Positions 26,807 to 36,412 of a DNA stretch of 57,012 nucleotides are shown here, piece after piece. Source of the stretch: Xenorhabdus vietnamensis (GTDB lineage Bacteria; Pseudomonadota; Gammaproteobacteria; Enterobacterales; Enterobacteriaceae); assembly GCF_002127535.1 (NCBI RefSeq), contig NZ_MUBJ01000003.1, positions 206,009-263,020 of the forward strand. The letters are read 5' to 3'. Position 1 is the stretch's first letter. Each line of letters opens with the position of its first letter. The position numbers were made by a program, and so were the translations under genes. The notes beneath the pieces were generated by a model. The model saw only the letters and a list, made by a program, of their open reading frames with translations. It did not search any database and was not told the DNA's origin.

Positions 26807-27820
26807 CTACTCTTTGTACCACTCGTTAATTATCATTTCTGCTTCTTTACTGTGAATTTGATATGGATGAGTTTTATCATAAGATCCAATAAACCATATT
26901 GAAAACCCTTTAAAATAGAGTCGGGGTTCCATCATTTTTCTATAAGCTCGCCATCCATTAATTTGTATTTCTGCAGAGAATATATCTGAGGTCAATGGGT
27001 TCCATGGAGTTAGTAAACCAAATTCACATGCAGGAATATTAAACCCACCAAAATATACCGGTTTTTTAGTGGCACGATGCAACCGTCCAATCTGGTAAAT
27101 AACATCTTGATTACGATTATAGACTGTCGTTGAGAACAGACTTTGTATTATCTCTTCATAAGATGGGACTTTCTTATCTGAAACTTCAAACCAACTATCG
27201 ATACTGACAATATCCACTTTCTTTAAATAAGATCGATTTATCTTCTGTATAAACTTAGCTTCATAAGAAGGATCCCAATCTGCTGTTATCCATGAATTCA
27301 TTTGATATATAACGTTACCATTATATTGTTTACGGACAAAATCGATGACATCATTCCAATACCCTTCTGCATACTCCATATGAATAAAATTAGAAGCTAT
27401 TTTTAGTCCATAGGTATTATATTTGCTAGTTATTGAATCAAATATATCTTGTAATACAACTGTTTTCCAATCCCAAAAAAAGACATTAATATCACTTGGG
27501 TTCCATTCAGTTTCGCCAATAGTCCCTTGTTTAATAAATGGGAACGGTTCAACGATAATTTTTATATCATGCTTTAATAGTTCTTCAATCAAAATAATAG
27601 CTTTCTGTTTTTGATATTGGTTTACTATTACTTTAGAAGCAGTTACATCTTGGACATCTATTTGTACAGGGACATTTATTGCATTCAAATTAAATCTCTT
27701 CACATCTTCCAATATTTTTTCTACATTAATTACATCCCATACTGTTATATTACCTGATTTTATCTTATCTTCTTTGATAGTATCTCTTTTTGCCAATTTC
27801 TGAGAGGAAAAATTTCTCAT
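26807..27820 (-). CDS. Putative TIM-barrel glycosidase-like protein (GH113-like)
   Basis: A 337-residue protein with alternating helix/strand pattern of a (beta/alpha)8 barrel: NLNAINVPVQIDVQ, HDIKIIVEPFPF, LKIASNFIHMEYAEGYWNDV, VDIVSIDSWF and KPVYFGGFNIPACEF. The order (basin of prolines and Glu, central barrel Glu pair, late PVYFGG strand) recalls GH113-like mannanases, but the acid/base and nucleophile Glu cannot be assigned with certainty. No signal peptide is seen. The start at 27820 has AGAGGTGG immediately upstream. It faces away from the cyclase gene inside the non-flagellar insert. Confidence 0.55.
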   Translation of the reverse strand: MRNFSSQKLAKRDTIKEDKIKSGNITVWDVINVEKILEDVKRFNLNAINVPVQIDVQDVTASKVIVNQYQKQKAIILIEELLKHDIKIIVEPFPFIKQGTIGETEWNPSDINVFFWDWKTVVLQDIFDSITSKYNTYGLKIASNFIHMEYAEGYWNDVIDFVRKQYNGNVIYQMNSWITADWDPSYEAKFIQKINRSYLKKVDIVSIDSWFEVSDKKVPSYEEIIQSLFSTTVYNRNQDVIYQIGRLHRATKKPVYFGGFNIPACEFGLLTPWNPLTSDIFSAEIQINGWRAYRKMMEPRLYFKGFSIWFIGSYDKTHPYQIHSKEAEMIINEWYKE

Positions 27821-28240
27821 AACCACCTCTGATATTTAGCCGGTTTATGTAATCATGAACTTTATACTTTATATTTTTTAAAGATGAGGTGATGGCATAA
27901 ATTTACTTAAAGTGATATTTTTTGTAAGACTAACTTTATTAAAATAAGATGTATTACTCATCAATTGAAAACTCAGCAATAAATAAAAAAGCATCTCAAA
28001 CAATGTATTCCCACTCTTGCAAGATGCTTTCGGCTAAAATTAAAAATAAGAAATTAATGCTCTGCATAATAAAATATACCCAATGGATTTCAAGATGTAT
28101 CGCAGCGGCAAGGGAGCAAATTCCCGGGAGCATAGATAACTATGTGACCGGGGTGAGTGAACGCAGCCAACAAAGAAGCAACTTGAAAGACGAAGGATAT
28201 AGAAGGCAAATCTGCTATCAACACTAATTATGTTCGCTAA
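27821..28240. other. Spacer between the glycosidase-like gene and fliE
   Basis: 420 bp. It includes the upstream region of the 26807-27820 gene, AT-rich sequence, and an ERIC-type repeat at its right end. An ORF that can be drawn through the ERIC copy is not considered real. Confidence 0.6.
28074..28201. repeat. ERIC-type intergenic repeat
   Basis: A 128-bp element starting ATATACCCAATGGATTTC and ending AGACGAAGGATATAG, with the diagnostic core CCCGGGAGCATAGATAAC then TATGTGACCGGGGTGAG. It corresponds to the central palindrome of ERIC/IRU elements (ERIC core: GTGACTGGGGTGAG). It is located 40 bp from the fliE stop, so it would be in the 3' untranslated region of fliE. Confidence 0.9.
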
Positions 28241-28552
28241 TTAAACCTGCATACTCATAACTTCGTGATACGCACTGACCAGCTTATTTCTCACCTGAAT
28301 GCCCATTTGCAGAGAAATACTCGCTTTTTGCATATTCACCATTACATCGTTTAGCTCCACACCCTGAACTCCCAGTGTGAAATCTTGTGCTTTCTTTTCC
28401 GCACTCAGGCGTGTTTCGTTTATTTTTCCTACAGCGGCAGTGAGTTGGCTGGCAAAACCGCCTTGTACTGGAATAGGTTTGGCAACATTTGCTGCTTGTA
28501 ATGCCTGAGTCTGCATCTGTTGCAGTACACCTTCAATTGCCTGAATTGACAT
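28241..28552 (-). CDS. fliE: Flagellar hook-basal body complex protein FliE
   Basis: FliE joins the MS ring to the rod. The 103-residue length fits (E. coli 104). The family C-terminus is clear: DFTLGVQGVELNDVMVNMQK and ASISLQMGIQVRNKLVSAYH, ending in VMSMQV. It is a monocistronic gene divergent from fliF across 284 bp, as in E. coli, where both are class 2 FlhDC-dependent genes. Confidence 0.96.
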   Translation of the reverse strand: MSIQAIEGVLQQMQTQALQAANVAKPIPVQGGFASQLTAAVGKINETRLSAEKKAQDFTLGVQGVELNDVMVNMQKASISLQMGIQVRNKLVSAYHEVMSMQV

Positions 28553-28836
28553 AAAAACCTCTCGTTAAATCACCCTATTGATAACGTGATTAAGTGCCAT
28601 ATTAGCCGTGGGCTGACAGGCAACTTTCCACTGCTGCCACCGTAACACAGCCCTTCCAAACTAAAGCGGGTAATTGAAGTAAAAATTCGAAGCTTATTGT
28701 GCCATTAAAAAAGGTGTGAACAGCGAATAATGATGGAATTAATAATAGGAAGAATCTTTTCGCTTGCGTATGGGGAGTCTGTTTTGTTACGCCACGCTTT
28801 TAGTATTCATGTTGACCAGCAAGGCAAGGATCGTCT

Positions 28837-30549
28837 ATGAGTGCAGCAACAACCGACGTTGAAAACCAAAATAAAGGTTTCAGCGCTATCATCAGCAGGA
28901 TAAAAGCTGATCCAAAAGTTCCGTTATTAGTTGCTGGCTCTGCTGCCATCGCTATCGTCATCGCCCTATTCCTCTGGTTGCGCAGTCCCGATTATCGGGT
29001 GCTTTACAGCAGTCTGAGCGATAAGGATGGCGGCGAAATCGTTACGCAATTAACCCAAATGAATATCCCTTATCGTTTTGCCGAGAATGGCTCTGCGCTC
29101 ATGATACCTACCGATAAAGTGCATGAGACCCGCCTGAAACTGGCTCAACAAGGACTGCCTAAAGGGGGAGCTGCGGGTTTCGAATTATTGGATAAAGAAA
29201 AATTTGGTATCAGCCAGTTCAGTGAACAGGTGAATTACCAACGCGCACTGGAAGGTGAGTTAGCGCGTACCGTGGAATCACTCGGCCCCGTCCAGACCGC
29301 ACGGGTTCATCTGGCTCTGCCTAAGCCCTCTCTGTTTGTTCGTGAACAAAAATCACCATCAGCTTCTGTGACTGTGGGATTACTGCAAGGTCGTGCGCTG
29401 GATGAAGGGCAAATCAACGCTATCGTGCATATGGTTTCAAGTAGTGTTGCCGGCCTGCCAGCAGGTCATGTCACAATTGTGGATCAATCAGGGCGTCTGC
29501 TGACGCAGAGCGATGCTACCGGCCGCGATTTGAACACAACACAGTTGAAATATACGCAGGAAGTTGAAAATCGTTTCCAACATCGTATTGAAACCATTCT
29601 GGCGCCTGTGGTTGGTCGTGGCAATATACATGCACAAGTAACAGCCCAAATTGATTTCTCTCGCCACGAAGAAACAGCGGAAGAATATAAACCGAATCAG
29701 CCACCAAACCAGGCTGCCGTTCGCTCCAAACAGAGCAGTTCCAGCGAACAAAGCGGCGGACCATTGGTTGGTGGTGTGCCGGGTGCATTATCGAATCAGC
29801 CAAATGCTGCACCAAGCGCCCCGATTGAAAAACCTGATACAAATACCAAAGGTAACGGTGACGAAAAATCTGGTCAGCAGCGCAATAACACTAACAATAA
29901 TAATAGTTACGAGCGCACGGTAAGTAACAGCCGCAATAACCGTCATGACGAACGCATCAACTATGAAATAGATCGCACTATTCGTCATACTCAATTGCAG
30001 GCTGGCACAGTGAAACGCCTTTCGGTTGCGGTTGTCGTTAACTATGCCACCGTTCAGGGGAAAAATGGCCCCGAAACACAAGCGCTGACACCAGAGCAAC
30101 TTTCACAGATCGAATCCCTGACCCGTGAAGCAATGGGCTTCTCTACTGACCGTGGCGATAGTCTGAATGTGGTTAACACTCTGTTCAATGACACAACAGA
30201 AACGATAGAACCTCTGCCATTCTGGCAACACCCTGTCCTACTGGAAAAAATGTTGGAAGCAGGACGTTGGTTACTGTTGGCTCTGGTTGCATGGTTACTG
30301 TGGCGTAAAATGATCGTGCCACAAATTGCCAAAAAACGTGCTGCGGAAAAAGCCGCGCTGGAAGCACAGAAAAAACAGCATAAGCCGCAAACAGAAGTCA
30401 ATGCTGAAATGGATGAAAAAATGCGCCGTCAGCTGGCTCGCCAACGTGTCAATGCTGAGCTTCAAAGCCAGCGTATCCGTGAACTTGCAGAAAAAGATCC
30501 TCGCGTCGTCGCGCTGGTGATCCGTCAATGGATGAGTAACGAACAATGA
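28837..30549 (+). CDS. fliF: Flagellar MS-ring protein
   Basis: FliF forms the inner-membrane MS ring on which the motor and export gate assemble. It has 570 residues, with two membrane helices (about 31-48 [18 protein letters not shown] and about 467-485 [12 protein letters not shown]). The ring-building domain reads [34 protein letters not shown] and [27 protein letters not shown]. Between residues about 300 and 380 is a low-complexity Asn/Ser/Gln-rich loop ([20 protein letters not shown]) that is more repetitive than in E. coli. The C-terminus ([20 protein letters not shown]) binds FliG. ATGA overlap with fliG indicates translational coupling. Confidence 0.98.
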   Translation: MSAATTDVENQNKGFSAIISRIKADPKVPLLVAGSAAIAIVIALFLWLRSPDYRVLYSSLSDKDGGEIVTQLTQMNIPYRFAENGSALMIPTDKVHETRLKLAQQGLPKGGAAGFELLDKEKFGISQFSEQVNYQRALEGELARTVESLGPVQTARVHLALPKPSLFVREQKSPSASVTVGLLQGRALDEGQINAIVHMVSSSVAGLPAGHVTIVDQSGRLLTQSDATGRDLNTTQLKYTQEVENRFQHRIETILAPVVGRGNIHAQVTAQIDFSRHEETAEEYKPNQPPNQAAVRSKQSSSSEQSGGPLVGGVPGALSNQPNAAPSAPIEKPDTNTKGNGDEKSGQQRNNTNNNNSYERTVSNSRNNRHDERINYEIDRTIRHTQLQAGTVKRLSVAVVVNYATVQGKNGPETQALTPEQLSQIESLTREAMGFSTDRGDSLNVVNTLFNDTTETIEPLPFWQHPVLLEKMLEAGRWLLLALVAWLLWRKMIVPQIAKKRAAEKAALEAQKKQHKPQTEVNAEMDEKMRRQLARQRVNAELQSQRIRELAEKDPRVVALVIRQWMSNEQ

Positions 30550-31538
30550 GCCTGACCGGAACAGAAAGAAGTGCCGTCATGTTAATGACCCTGGGAGAAG
30601 ATCAGGCGGCCGAGGTGTTCAAGCACCTGAATTCCCGGGAAGTTCAACAACTGAGTATTGCAATGGCGGGGATGAGACAAGTCTCCAATCAGCAACTGGT
30701 TGAAGTGCTGGCAGAGTTTGAAGAAGATGCGGGGCAGTATGCTGCCCTCAGCATCAACGCCAACGACTATCTGCGCAGCGTACTGATCAAAGCATTGGGT
30801 GAAGAACGAGCTTCCAGCCTGCTTGAGGATATCCTTGAGTCCCGTGATACCACAACAGGCATCGAAACCCTCAACTTTATGGAACCGCAGATGGCAGCTG
30901 ATATGATCCGCGATGAACATCCGCAGATTATTGCCACCATTTTGGTTCATCTGAGCCGTGGTCAGGCAGCCGATATTCTTGCCCTGTTTGATGATCGCCT
31001 GCGCAACGATGTAATGCTGCGTATCGCCACTTTTGGCGGTGTACAGCCATCCGCTCTGGCGGAATTGACAGAAGTGCTGAACAACCTGCTGGACGGTCAG
31101 AACCTGAAACGCAGCAAAATGGGTGGTGTTCGTACTGCGGCAGAAATTATCAACTTGATGAAAAGCCAACAGGAAGAAAGCGTCATTGATGCGGTTCGTA
31201 CCTACGATGGCGAGCTGGCACAAAAAATTATTGATGAAATGTTCCTGTTCGAAAATCTTATCGGCGTGGACGATCGCAGTATTCAACGCCTGTTGCAGGA
31301 AATTACAACCGACTCCCTGCTTGTGGCATTGAAAGGTTGCGATCAGGCACTGCGCGATCATTTCCTCAACAATATGTCACAACGTGCTGCTGAAATCATG
31401 CGCGATGATTTGGCAACTCGTGGCCCTGTACGTATGTCCCAAGTGGAAGCAGAACAGAAAGCCATCCTGCTTATTGTTCGTCGTCTGGCAGAAAATGGCG
31501 AAATGATCCTAAATGGTGGTGACGATACCTATGTCTGA
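30546..31538 (+). CDS. fliG: Flagellar motor switch protein FliG
   Basis: FliG transmits torque from MotAB and is part of the C-ring. The 330-residue length matches E. coli (331). Visible are the N-terminal FliF-binding domain ([22 protein letters not shown]), the EHPQ motif in [15 protein letters not shown] (about 123-137), the middle-domain [14 protein letters not shown], and the charged torque helix in the C-domain, [13 protein letters not shown] and [19 protein letters not shown]. It starts within the fliF stop and overlaps fliH by 8 bp. Confidence 0.98.
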   Translation: MSLTGTERSAVMLMTLGEDQAAEVFKHLNSREVQQLSIAMAGMRQVSNQQLVEVLAEFEEDAGQYAALSINANDYLRSVLIKALGEERASSLLEDILESRDTTTGIETLNFMEPQMAADMIRDEHPQIIATILVHLSRGQAADILALFDDRLRNDVMLRIATFGGVQPSALAELTEVLNNLLDGQNLKRSKMGGVRTAAEIINLMKSQQEESVIDAVRTYDGELAQKIIDEMFLFENLIGVDDRSIQRLLQEITTDSLLVALKGCDQALRDHFLNNMSQRAAEIMRDDLATRGPVRMSQVEAEQKAILLIVRRLAENGEMILNGGDDTYV

Positions 31539-32235
31539 TAAGTCAAATAATGGAAACTGGCGGCCGTGGCAGCCAGGCGAACTGACTCAGTGGGAAACAT
31601 TGCGGGCAAAACTGGAACCCATGGATGCGGAACAGGAGCCAAGCGAACAGGATCGACTGCTGGAACAAGCGAGAATACTGGACGAACTGAAAGAACAGGC
31701 TCGTCAGGCCGGCCATATGCAGGGCTTTGCAGAAGGTCAGATGCAAGGTTATGAACAAGGGATTCAGGAAGGCCGGCAGGCAGGAATGGAACAAGGTTTG
31801 CAGGAAACCCAGCAACAACAGCAAATTGTTATCGATCAGTGGAAAGCCTTGCTAACAGACTTTAGCCATTCGATGGACGGGCTGGATACTGTTATTGCTT
31901 CTCGTCTGATGCAACTTTCATTGACCGCTGCCCACCATATTCTGGGGCAGCCTGCTGTATGTGATGGCACTGCCTTGCTGAATCAGATCCGCGAATTTAT
32001 TCAGCAAGAACCTATGTTCAGCGGAAAACCACAATTGCGTGTCCATCCACAAAACATTCCTCTGGTTGAACAGCAACTGGGGGAAGTTTTGGCGCTGCAC
32101 GGCTGGCGCTTAATTGCCGATAACAGACTACATCCGGGCGGCTGTAAGGTCAGTGCGGATGAAGGAGATATGGACGCCAGTTTAGCAACCCGCTGGCATG
32201 AAATGTGCCGTCTGGCAGCACCGGGAGAATTGTGA
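31531..32235 (+). CDS. fliH: Flagellar export ATPase regulator FliH
   Basis: FliH binds FliI and ties the ATPase complex to the C-ring. The product is 234 residues from ATG at 31531 (ORF extension upstream lies within fliG). The middle is a Gln/Gly-rich helical region with the GxxxG-like repeat typical of FliH ([20 protein letters not shown] and [17 protein letters not shown]). The C-domain contains [15 protein letters not shown] and [18 protein letters not shown]. Its TGA overlaps the fliI ATG. Confidence 0.95.
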   Translation: MSDKSNNGNWRPWQPGELTQWETLRAKLEPMDAEQEPSEQDRLLEQARILDELKEQARQAGHMQGFAEGQMQGYEQGIQEGRQAGMEQGLQETQQQQQIVIDQWKALLTDFSHSMDGLDTVIASRLMQLSLTAAHHILGQPAVCDGTALLNQIREFIQQEPMFSGKPQLRVHPQNIPLVEQQLGEVLALHGWRLIADNRLHPGGCKVSADEGDMDASLATRWHEMCRLAAPGEL

Positions 32236-33599
32236 TGACAGCAAGACTGGGTCGCTGGCTGGCAACATTGGATTCATTGGAAAAGCGCCTGGAAAAAACA
32301 CCAAAAGTACGCCGCTATGGACGCCTGACCCGCGCTACAGGCTTGGTGCTGGAAGCCACTGGTTTGCATATGCCCCTCGGTGCCACCTGTCTGATTGAGC
32401 GTCAAAATGGCAACAGTATTGAAGAAGTTGAAAGTGAAGTCGTCGGCTTCAATGGTGAAAAACTGTTGTTGATGCCACTAGAAGAACTGGAAGGCATTGT
32501 GCCGGGTGCCCGTGTCTATGCCCGCTCTTATGGCGAAGATGCCGGAGGCGGACGCCGCTTGCCTCTGGGACCAGAATTGCTTGGCAGGGTTCTGGATGGT
32601 GCAGGTCGTCCCCTTGATGGTTTACCTGCTCCTGATACTGGCTATCGCGCTTCCCTGACGACAACTCCACTCAATCCTCTGCAAAGAACTCCCATCAGCA
32701 ATGTGCTGGATGTTGGCGTTCGTGCCATCAATGCCCTGCTGACAGTGGGACGCGGGCAACGCATGGGATTGTTTGCCGGCTCAGGGGTCGGTAAAAGTGT
32801 GCTGCTTGGCATGATGGCACGTTATACCCAAGCAGATGTAATCGTTGTGGGATTGATTGGTGAGCGTGGTCGTGAAGTTAAAGATTTCATCGAAAACATC
32901 TTGGGTACAGAAGGATTGTCACGCTCTGTCGTCGTCGCCGCTCCTGCCGATATTTCACCGCTGCTGAGAATGCAAGGGGCTTCTTATGCGACCCGCATTG
33001 CTGAAGATTTTCGTGATCGGGGCAAACATGTTCTGTTGATCATGGATTCCCTGACCCGTTACAGCATGGCACAACGTGAAATTGCACTGGCTATCGGTGA
33101 ACCTCCAGCAACTAAAGGTTACCCCCCTTCGGTGTTTGCCAAGTTGCCGGCATTGGTGGAAAGAGCGGGTAATGGTGTCAGTGATGGCGGTTCCATTACT
33201 GCATTTTATACTGTGCTGACAGAAGGTGATGACCAGCAAGATCCGATTGCCGATGCTGCACGTGCCATCTTGGATGGTCATATCGTGTTGTCGCGTTCAC
33301 TGGCTGAATCAGGTCATTATCCTGCGATTGATATCGAAGCCTCCATCAGTCGAGCCATGACTGCGCTGATCGACAATACCCATTACCGGCGGGTACAGCA
33401 TTTCAAACAGTTGCTTTCCAGTTATCAACGCAACCGGGATTTGATCAATGTTGGTGCATATGCGGCGGGCAGTGATCCCCTGCTTGACAGGGCGATTGAG
33501 CTTTATCCTCATATGTCTCAATTCCTGCAACAAGGCATTGACGAGCGTAGCGAGTACGAGCTGGCCTGTTCTCAGTTTCAACAATTATTGCCGACATAA
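32235..33599 (+). CDS. fliI: Flagellum-specific ATP synthase FliI
   Basis: FliI is the hexameric ATPase of flagellar protein export. It is 454 residues from ATG at 32235 (ATGA-type overlap with fliH and GGGAGA upstream). Walker A is [12 protein letters not shown] at about residue 179, Walker [13 protein letters not shown], and the catalytic loop [15 protein letters not shown]. The C-terminal segment ending QFQQLLPT is normal. Unlike in E. coli, fliJ does not follow directly: 226 bp containing a palindromic repeat separates them. Confidence 0.98.
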   Translation: MTARLGRWLATLDSLEKRLEKTPKVRRYGRLTRATGLVLEATGLHMPLGATCLIERQNGNSIEEVESEVVGFNGEKLLLMPLEELEGIVPGARVYARSYGEDAGGGRRLPLGPELLGRVLDGAGRPLDGLPAPDTGYRASLTTTPLNPLQRTPISNVLDVGVRAINALLTVGRGQRMGLFAGSGVGKSVLLGMMARYTQADVIVVGLIGERGREVKDFIENILGTEGLSRSVVVAAPADISPLLRMQGASYATRIAEDFRDRGKHVLLIMDSLTRYSMAQREIALAIGEPPATKGYPPSVFAKLPALVERAGNGVSDGGSITAFYTVLTEGDDQQDPIADAARAILDGHIVLSRSLAESGHYPAIDIEASISRAMTALIDNTHYRRVQHFKQLLSSYQRNRDLINVGAYAAGSDPLLDRAIELYPHMSQFLQQGIDERSEYELACSQFQQLLPT

Positions 33600-33655
33600 A
33601 TTACCGACATAATATTTTGCCCACAAGAATTTAGCCGAGGAATATTTTGCTAAGA

Positions 33656-33722
33656 GGTATGTACCCTATAAATTTTCAGAATGCAGCCAATAAAGCTGCA
33701 TCTTGAGAGACGATGGGTATAA
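33656..33722. repeat. Small palindromic (MITE-like) element between fliI and fliJ
   Basis: Imperfect inverted repeat: left arm starting TATGTACCCTATAAATTTTC and ending AATGCAGC, right arm GCTGCATCTTGAGAGACGAT followed by GGGTATA. TATACCC.../...GGGTATA termini with a GCTGCATCTTGA core resemble the ends of ERIC and other Xenorhabdus/Photorhabdus intergenic repeats. Short direct repeats (CCGACATAA twice, AATATTTTGC twice) lie just to its left. Confidence 0.7.
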
Positions 33723-33825
33723 CGTTTATCAGTACGGTGCCGATATTACTTTTTTCGATATAACTTTGCTATTGATGTAATTCAGTAACGCTTATGTCTG
33801 TTTGGTGATTAAAACGAGGAAATAC

Positions 33826-34272
33826 ATGCAACAACACTCCCCTCTCGTGACTTTGCGTGAACTTGCCCAAGATGCGGCAGAAAAAGCAGCATCACAACTT
33901 GCAAAAATTCGGCAAAGTCACCAGCAAATGGAGCAACAACTCACGGCGTTAATGAGTTATCAGGATGAATATCGTACCCGTTTGAACGACACACTTAGCA
34001 GCGGTATGTCCTGCTCGACTTGGCAAAATTATCAGCAGTTTATGAAAACGCTGGAAATGGCAATTGAACAGCACAAATTACAGCTCAATCAATGGAAAAA
34101 ACGTCTTGAACAAGCCATGTCACAATGGCAGGAAAAACAGCAGCGTCTGAACGCCTTCGACACACTGCAACAACGGGCAGAGCATAATTTGAAGTTACAC
34201 CAAAATCGCATGGAGCAAAAACAAATGGACGAGTACGCACAACGTGGTGCACAACGGAGAATGAAACAATGA
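33826..34272 (+). CDS. fliJ: Flagellar export chaperone-escort protein FliJ
   Basis: FliJ is a coiled-coil protein that fits in the FliI hexamer and couples it to FlhA. From ATG at 33826, with GAGGAAATAC upstream, it is 148 residues (E. coli 147). The whole protein is a Gln- and Lys-rich antiparallel coiled coil (QLNQWKKRLEQAMSQWQEKQ). The longer reading frame to 33802 starts with a poor codon and is not needed. It overlaps fliK by 4 bp (ATGA). With 226 bp of repeat-bearing sequence upstream, its expression may depend on read-through or a new promoter. Confidence 0.94.
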   Translation: MQQHSPLVTLRELAQDAAEKAASQLAKIRQSHQQMEQQLTALMSYQDEYRTRLNDTLSSGMSCSTWQNYQQFMKTLEMAIEQHKLQLNQWKKRLEQAMSQWQEKQQRLNAFDTLQQRAEHNLKLHQNRMEQKQMDEYAQRGAQRRMKQ

Positions 34273-35714
34273 ATCTCACTCTTTTGCCTACTGATTTAAA
34301 ACTCACGAATAAAGCCCCGGATAAAAGTCAGTCAACTTTGAATAATTCCGGGAGTGGTGACCATTCTTCTCAATTTGGGCAACTTCTCAGTGCAGAAACA
34401 GCCTCTATGCGGAAATCTACCGCTCAGACGGATAAACATAGTCTGAAAAAGGAAACTCCTGACACTGATAAAACAGCAGAAAACGGGTCACCATTGACAA
34501 CGGTATTGAATAACACCGTGGTTAAAGGTGAATCAAAAGTGAAAACTGTGCTGCAAGAAACTCAGGAAACGCAGAAAAATAGTGCTGAGTTCGCTGTATT
34601 GAAAGACGAAGATCTCTTATCAGCCGAAGCATTAAGTGCAGCAATACCAATCCAGCTTGCCGGTTTACTCCCCCCTCATGCAACCCCTGCGGCTCTACCG
34701 GAAGACTCTGAAGGATTGATGGGTGATGAATCATTAAAAAGTGCATTATTAGAAAATAAGTTGCTGGAAAATGACTTGTTGGAAAATAAGTCAGTGGAAA
34801 ATAAATTGCAGGATGGTCAAGGCAGTGCTGTAAATGCAATGCTGGATAGAAGCGCCAAAGAGAGCAAACTACCTGACATTGAGCTGAAAGAGGAAGGCAT
34901 CCAGCTTTTTGCCAAACAGGAAGCTTCTCTGAAGAATAAAACAGAGGGGGCGACCAATCTTCAATCTGGATGGACACCACTCGCAGGGCAAGCCAAATTT
35001 ACTGCCAATAACAACAATAAAACTGAGTCTGCCAATGCTCTCTTTAAAAATATAGCGTCCAGCAGCAAAGAACCCAATCTACTCCAGATGGCAATTCAGG
35101 CAACGCCTGCATTGACTACTTCTACAGTAGAGACAGCTTCTATCGATTCACCTGCATTCTTGACAACACCTACCCTACTCTCAGCCGGGCAACACCCGAC
35201 GGGACAATTTCAGTTGAACAGTACAACTGCACCTTTATTGAATGCTCATCTTGGTAGTGAAGAGTGGCAGCAACAACTCAATCAGCATGTACTGTTCTTT
35301 AACCGCAATGGTCTGCAACAGGCAGAGCTTCGCTTACATCCTCAAGAATTGGGTGCGTTGCACATTCGCATGAGCGTTGAAGACAATCAAGCACAGTTGC
35401 ATTTTGTTTCCGCTCATCAGAACGTTCGTGTGGCTCTGGAAGCTGCTTTACCGGGGTTACGCCATGCATTGGCTGAAAACGGTATTCAATTGGCGCAAAG
35501 CAGCATCAACAGTGATGCTCAGGGAAATGGGCAATCAGAACACTATGCGAGTAATCACGCCGGTAACCAGAACAATAATTCCAATTCTCATGCTGAGAAC
35601 CAAGATCATAGTTTAGCAACTGAAACGGGGATTCTTGTTTCTCATGCATCAGCCATCAGAATGACACCTCAACAACTCGCCTCGACCCTGGGAGGTGTTG
35701 ATACTTTTGCCTAA
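34269..35714 (+). CDS. fliK: Flagellar hook-length control protein FliK
   Basis: FliK is the secreted ruler that sets hook length and switches export specificity. It has 481 residues, longer than E. coli FliK (375). The conserved switch domain is at about 325-430: EEWQQQLNQHVLFFNRNG, QQAELRLHPQELGALHIRM and LEAALPGLRHALAENGIQL. The N-terminal ruler region is Ser/Thr/Leu-rich and contains short repeats (LLENKLLENDLLENKSVENK at about residues 159-178), which may explain the extra length. ATGA overlap joins it to fliJ; a 216-bp gap precedes fliL. Confidence 0.95.
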   Translation: MNLTLLPTDLKLTNKAPDKSQSTLNNSGSGDHSSQFGQLLSAETASMRKSTAQTDKHSLKKETPDTDKTAENGSPLTTVLNNTVVKGESKVKTVLQETQETQKNSAEFAVLKDEDLLSAEALSAAIPIQLAGLLPPHATPAALPEDSEGLMGDESLKSALLENKLLENDLLENKSVENKLQDGQGSAVNAMLDRSAKESKLPDIELKEEGIQLFAKQEASLKNKTEGATNLQSGWTPLAGQAKFTANNNNKTESANALFKNIASSSKEPNLLQMAIQATPALTTSTVETASIDSPAFLTTPTLLSAGQHPTGQFQLNSTTAPLLNAHLGSEEWQQQLNQHVLFFNRNGLQQAELRLHPQELGALHIRMSVEDNQAQLHFVSAHQNVRVALEAALPGLRHALAENGIQLAQSSINSDAQGNGQSEHYASNHAGNQNNNSNSHAENQDHSLATETGILVSHASAIRMTPQQLASTLGGVDTFA

Positions 35715-35930
35715 TTATTCATCTAATTATTCGCCTAATTTCATGATGCACTGTAATAAAACGAAAAAGGGCCGATAACAAACGTGTGAGTTAATAGTTT
35801 TTTCCTCGTTTGTTCCAGCCATTGCCGGAACAAAGACGCGGGATAATTGATATCGAATTTGATGGATAAGGGCTCCGCCATGGAATGCGCGGGGACTTAT
35901 TCGCAACGGAAAACAGGAATTTGTCTGTCC

Positions 35931-36407
35931 ATGTCTGATTATAGCTACGAGCATAAACGCACAAATCCAATTTGGATGATACTGTTAATACTGATTGCTG
36001 TTCTTGGTGCTGCCATTGGAGGGTACAGTTGGTGGGTAATGAACCAGCCAACCAACAACAGTACAGAGAAAGCTAAAGTCATTGATACACCAGTATTTAT
36101 GGCATTGGAGCCTTTTACTGTCAATTTGATCGACAACGAAGATCATTTCGATCGTGTTTTATATGTTGGCGTCACATTGCGTTTATCTGACGAAAAAATC
36201 CGTCAGCGTTTCCATGATTATCTGCCGGAAGTTCGTAGCCGCATGTTGTTGCTGTTATCTCGCCAAAAAGCCGCCACTCTGGCAAAAGATGACGGCAAGA
36301 TGAATTTAGTGGCAGATATCAAACAGACACTACACCCGACACTAATACCCGGTGAACCAGATCAGGAAATCGCCGATGTATTGTTTACCACGTTTATTCT
36401 GCGATAA
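35931..36407 (+). CDS. fliL: Flagellar basal body-associated protein FliL
   Basis: FliL is an inner-membrane protein around the MotAB stators that supports torque. From ATG at 35931 it is 158 residues (E. coli 154): a short cytoplasmic tail, one membrane helix (PIWMILLILIAVLGAAIGGY), and the periplasmic domain with FMALEPFTVNLID, RVLYVGVTLRL, YLPEVRSRMLLLLSRQ and ending DVLFTTFILR. The upstream extension to 35847 does not match the family. It begins the fliLMNOPQR block. Confidence 0.96.
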   Translation: MSDYSYEHKRTNPIWMILLILIAVLGAAIGGYSWWVMNQPTNNSTEKAKVIDTPVFMALEPFTVNLIDNEDHFDRVLYVGVTLRLSDEKIRQRFHDYLPEVRSRMLLLLSRQKAATLAKDDGKMNLVADIKQTLHPTLIPGEPDQEIADVLFTTFILR

Positions 36408-36412
36408 TCACA

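Noticed and set aside
27949..28227. 92-codon plus-strand ORF before fliE
   Set aside because: Half of it is the ERIC repeat read as protein; no ribosome site or family features.
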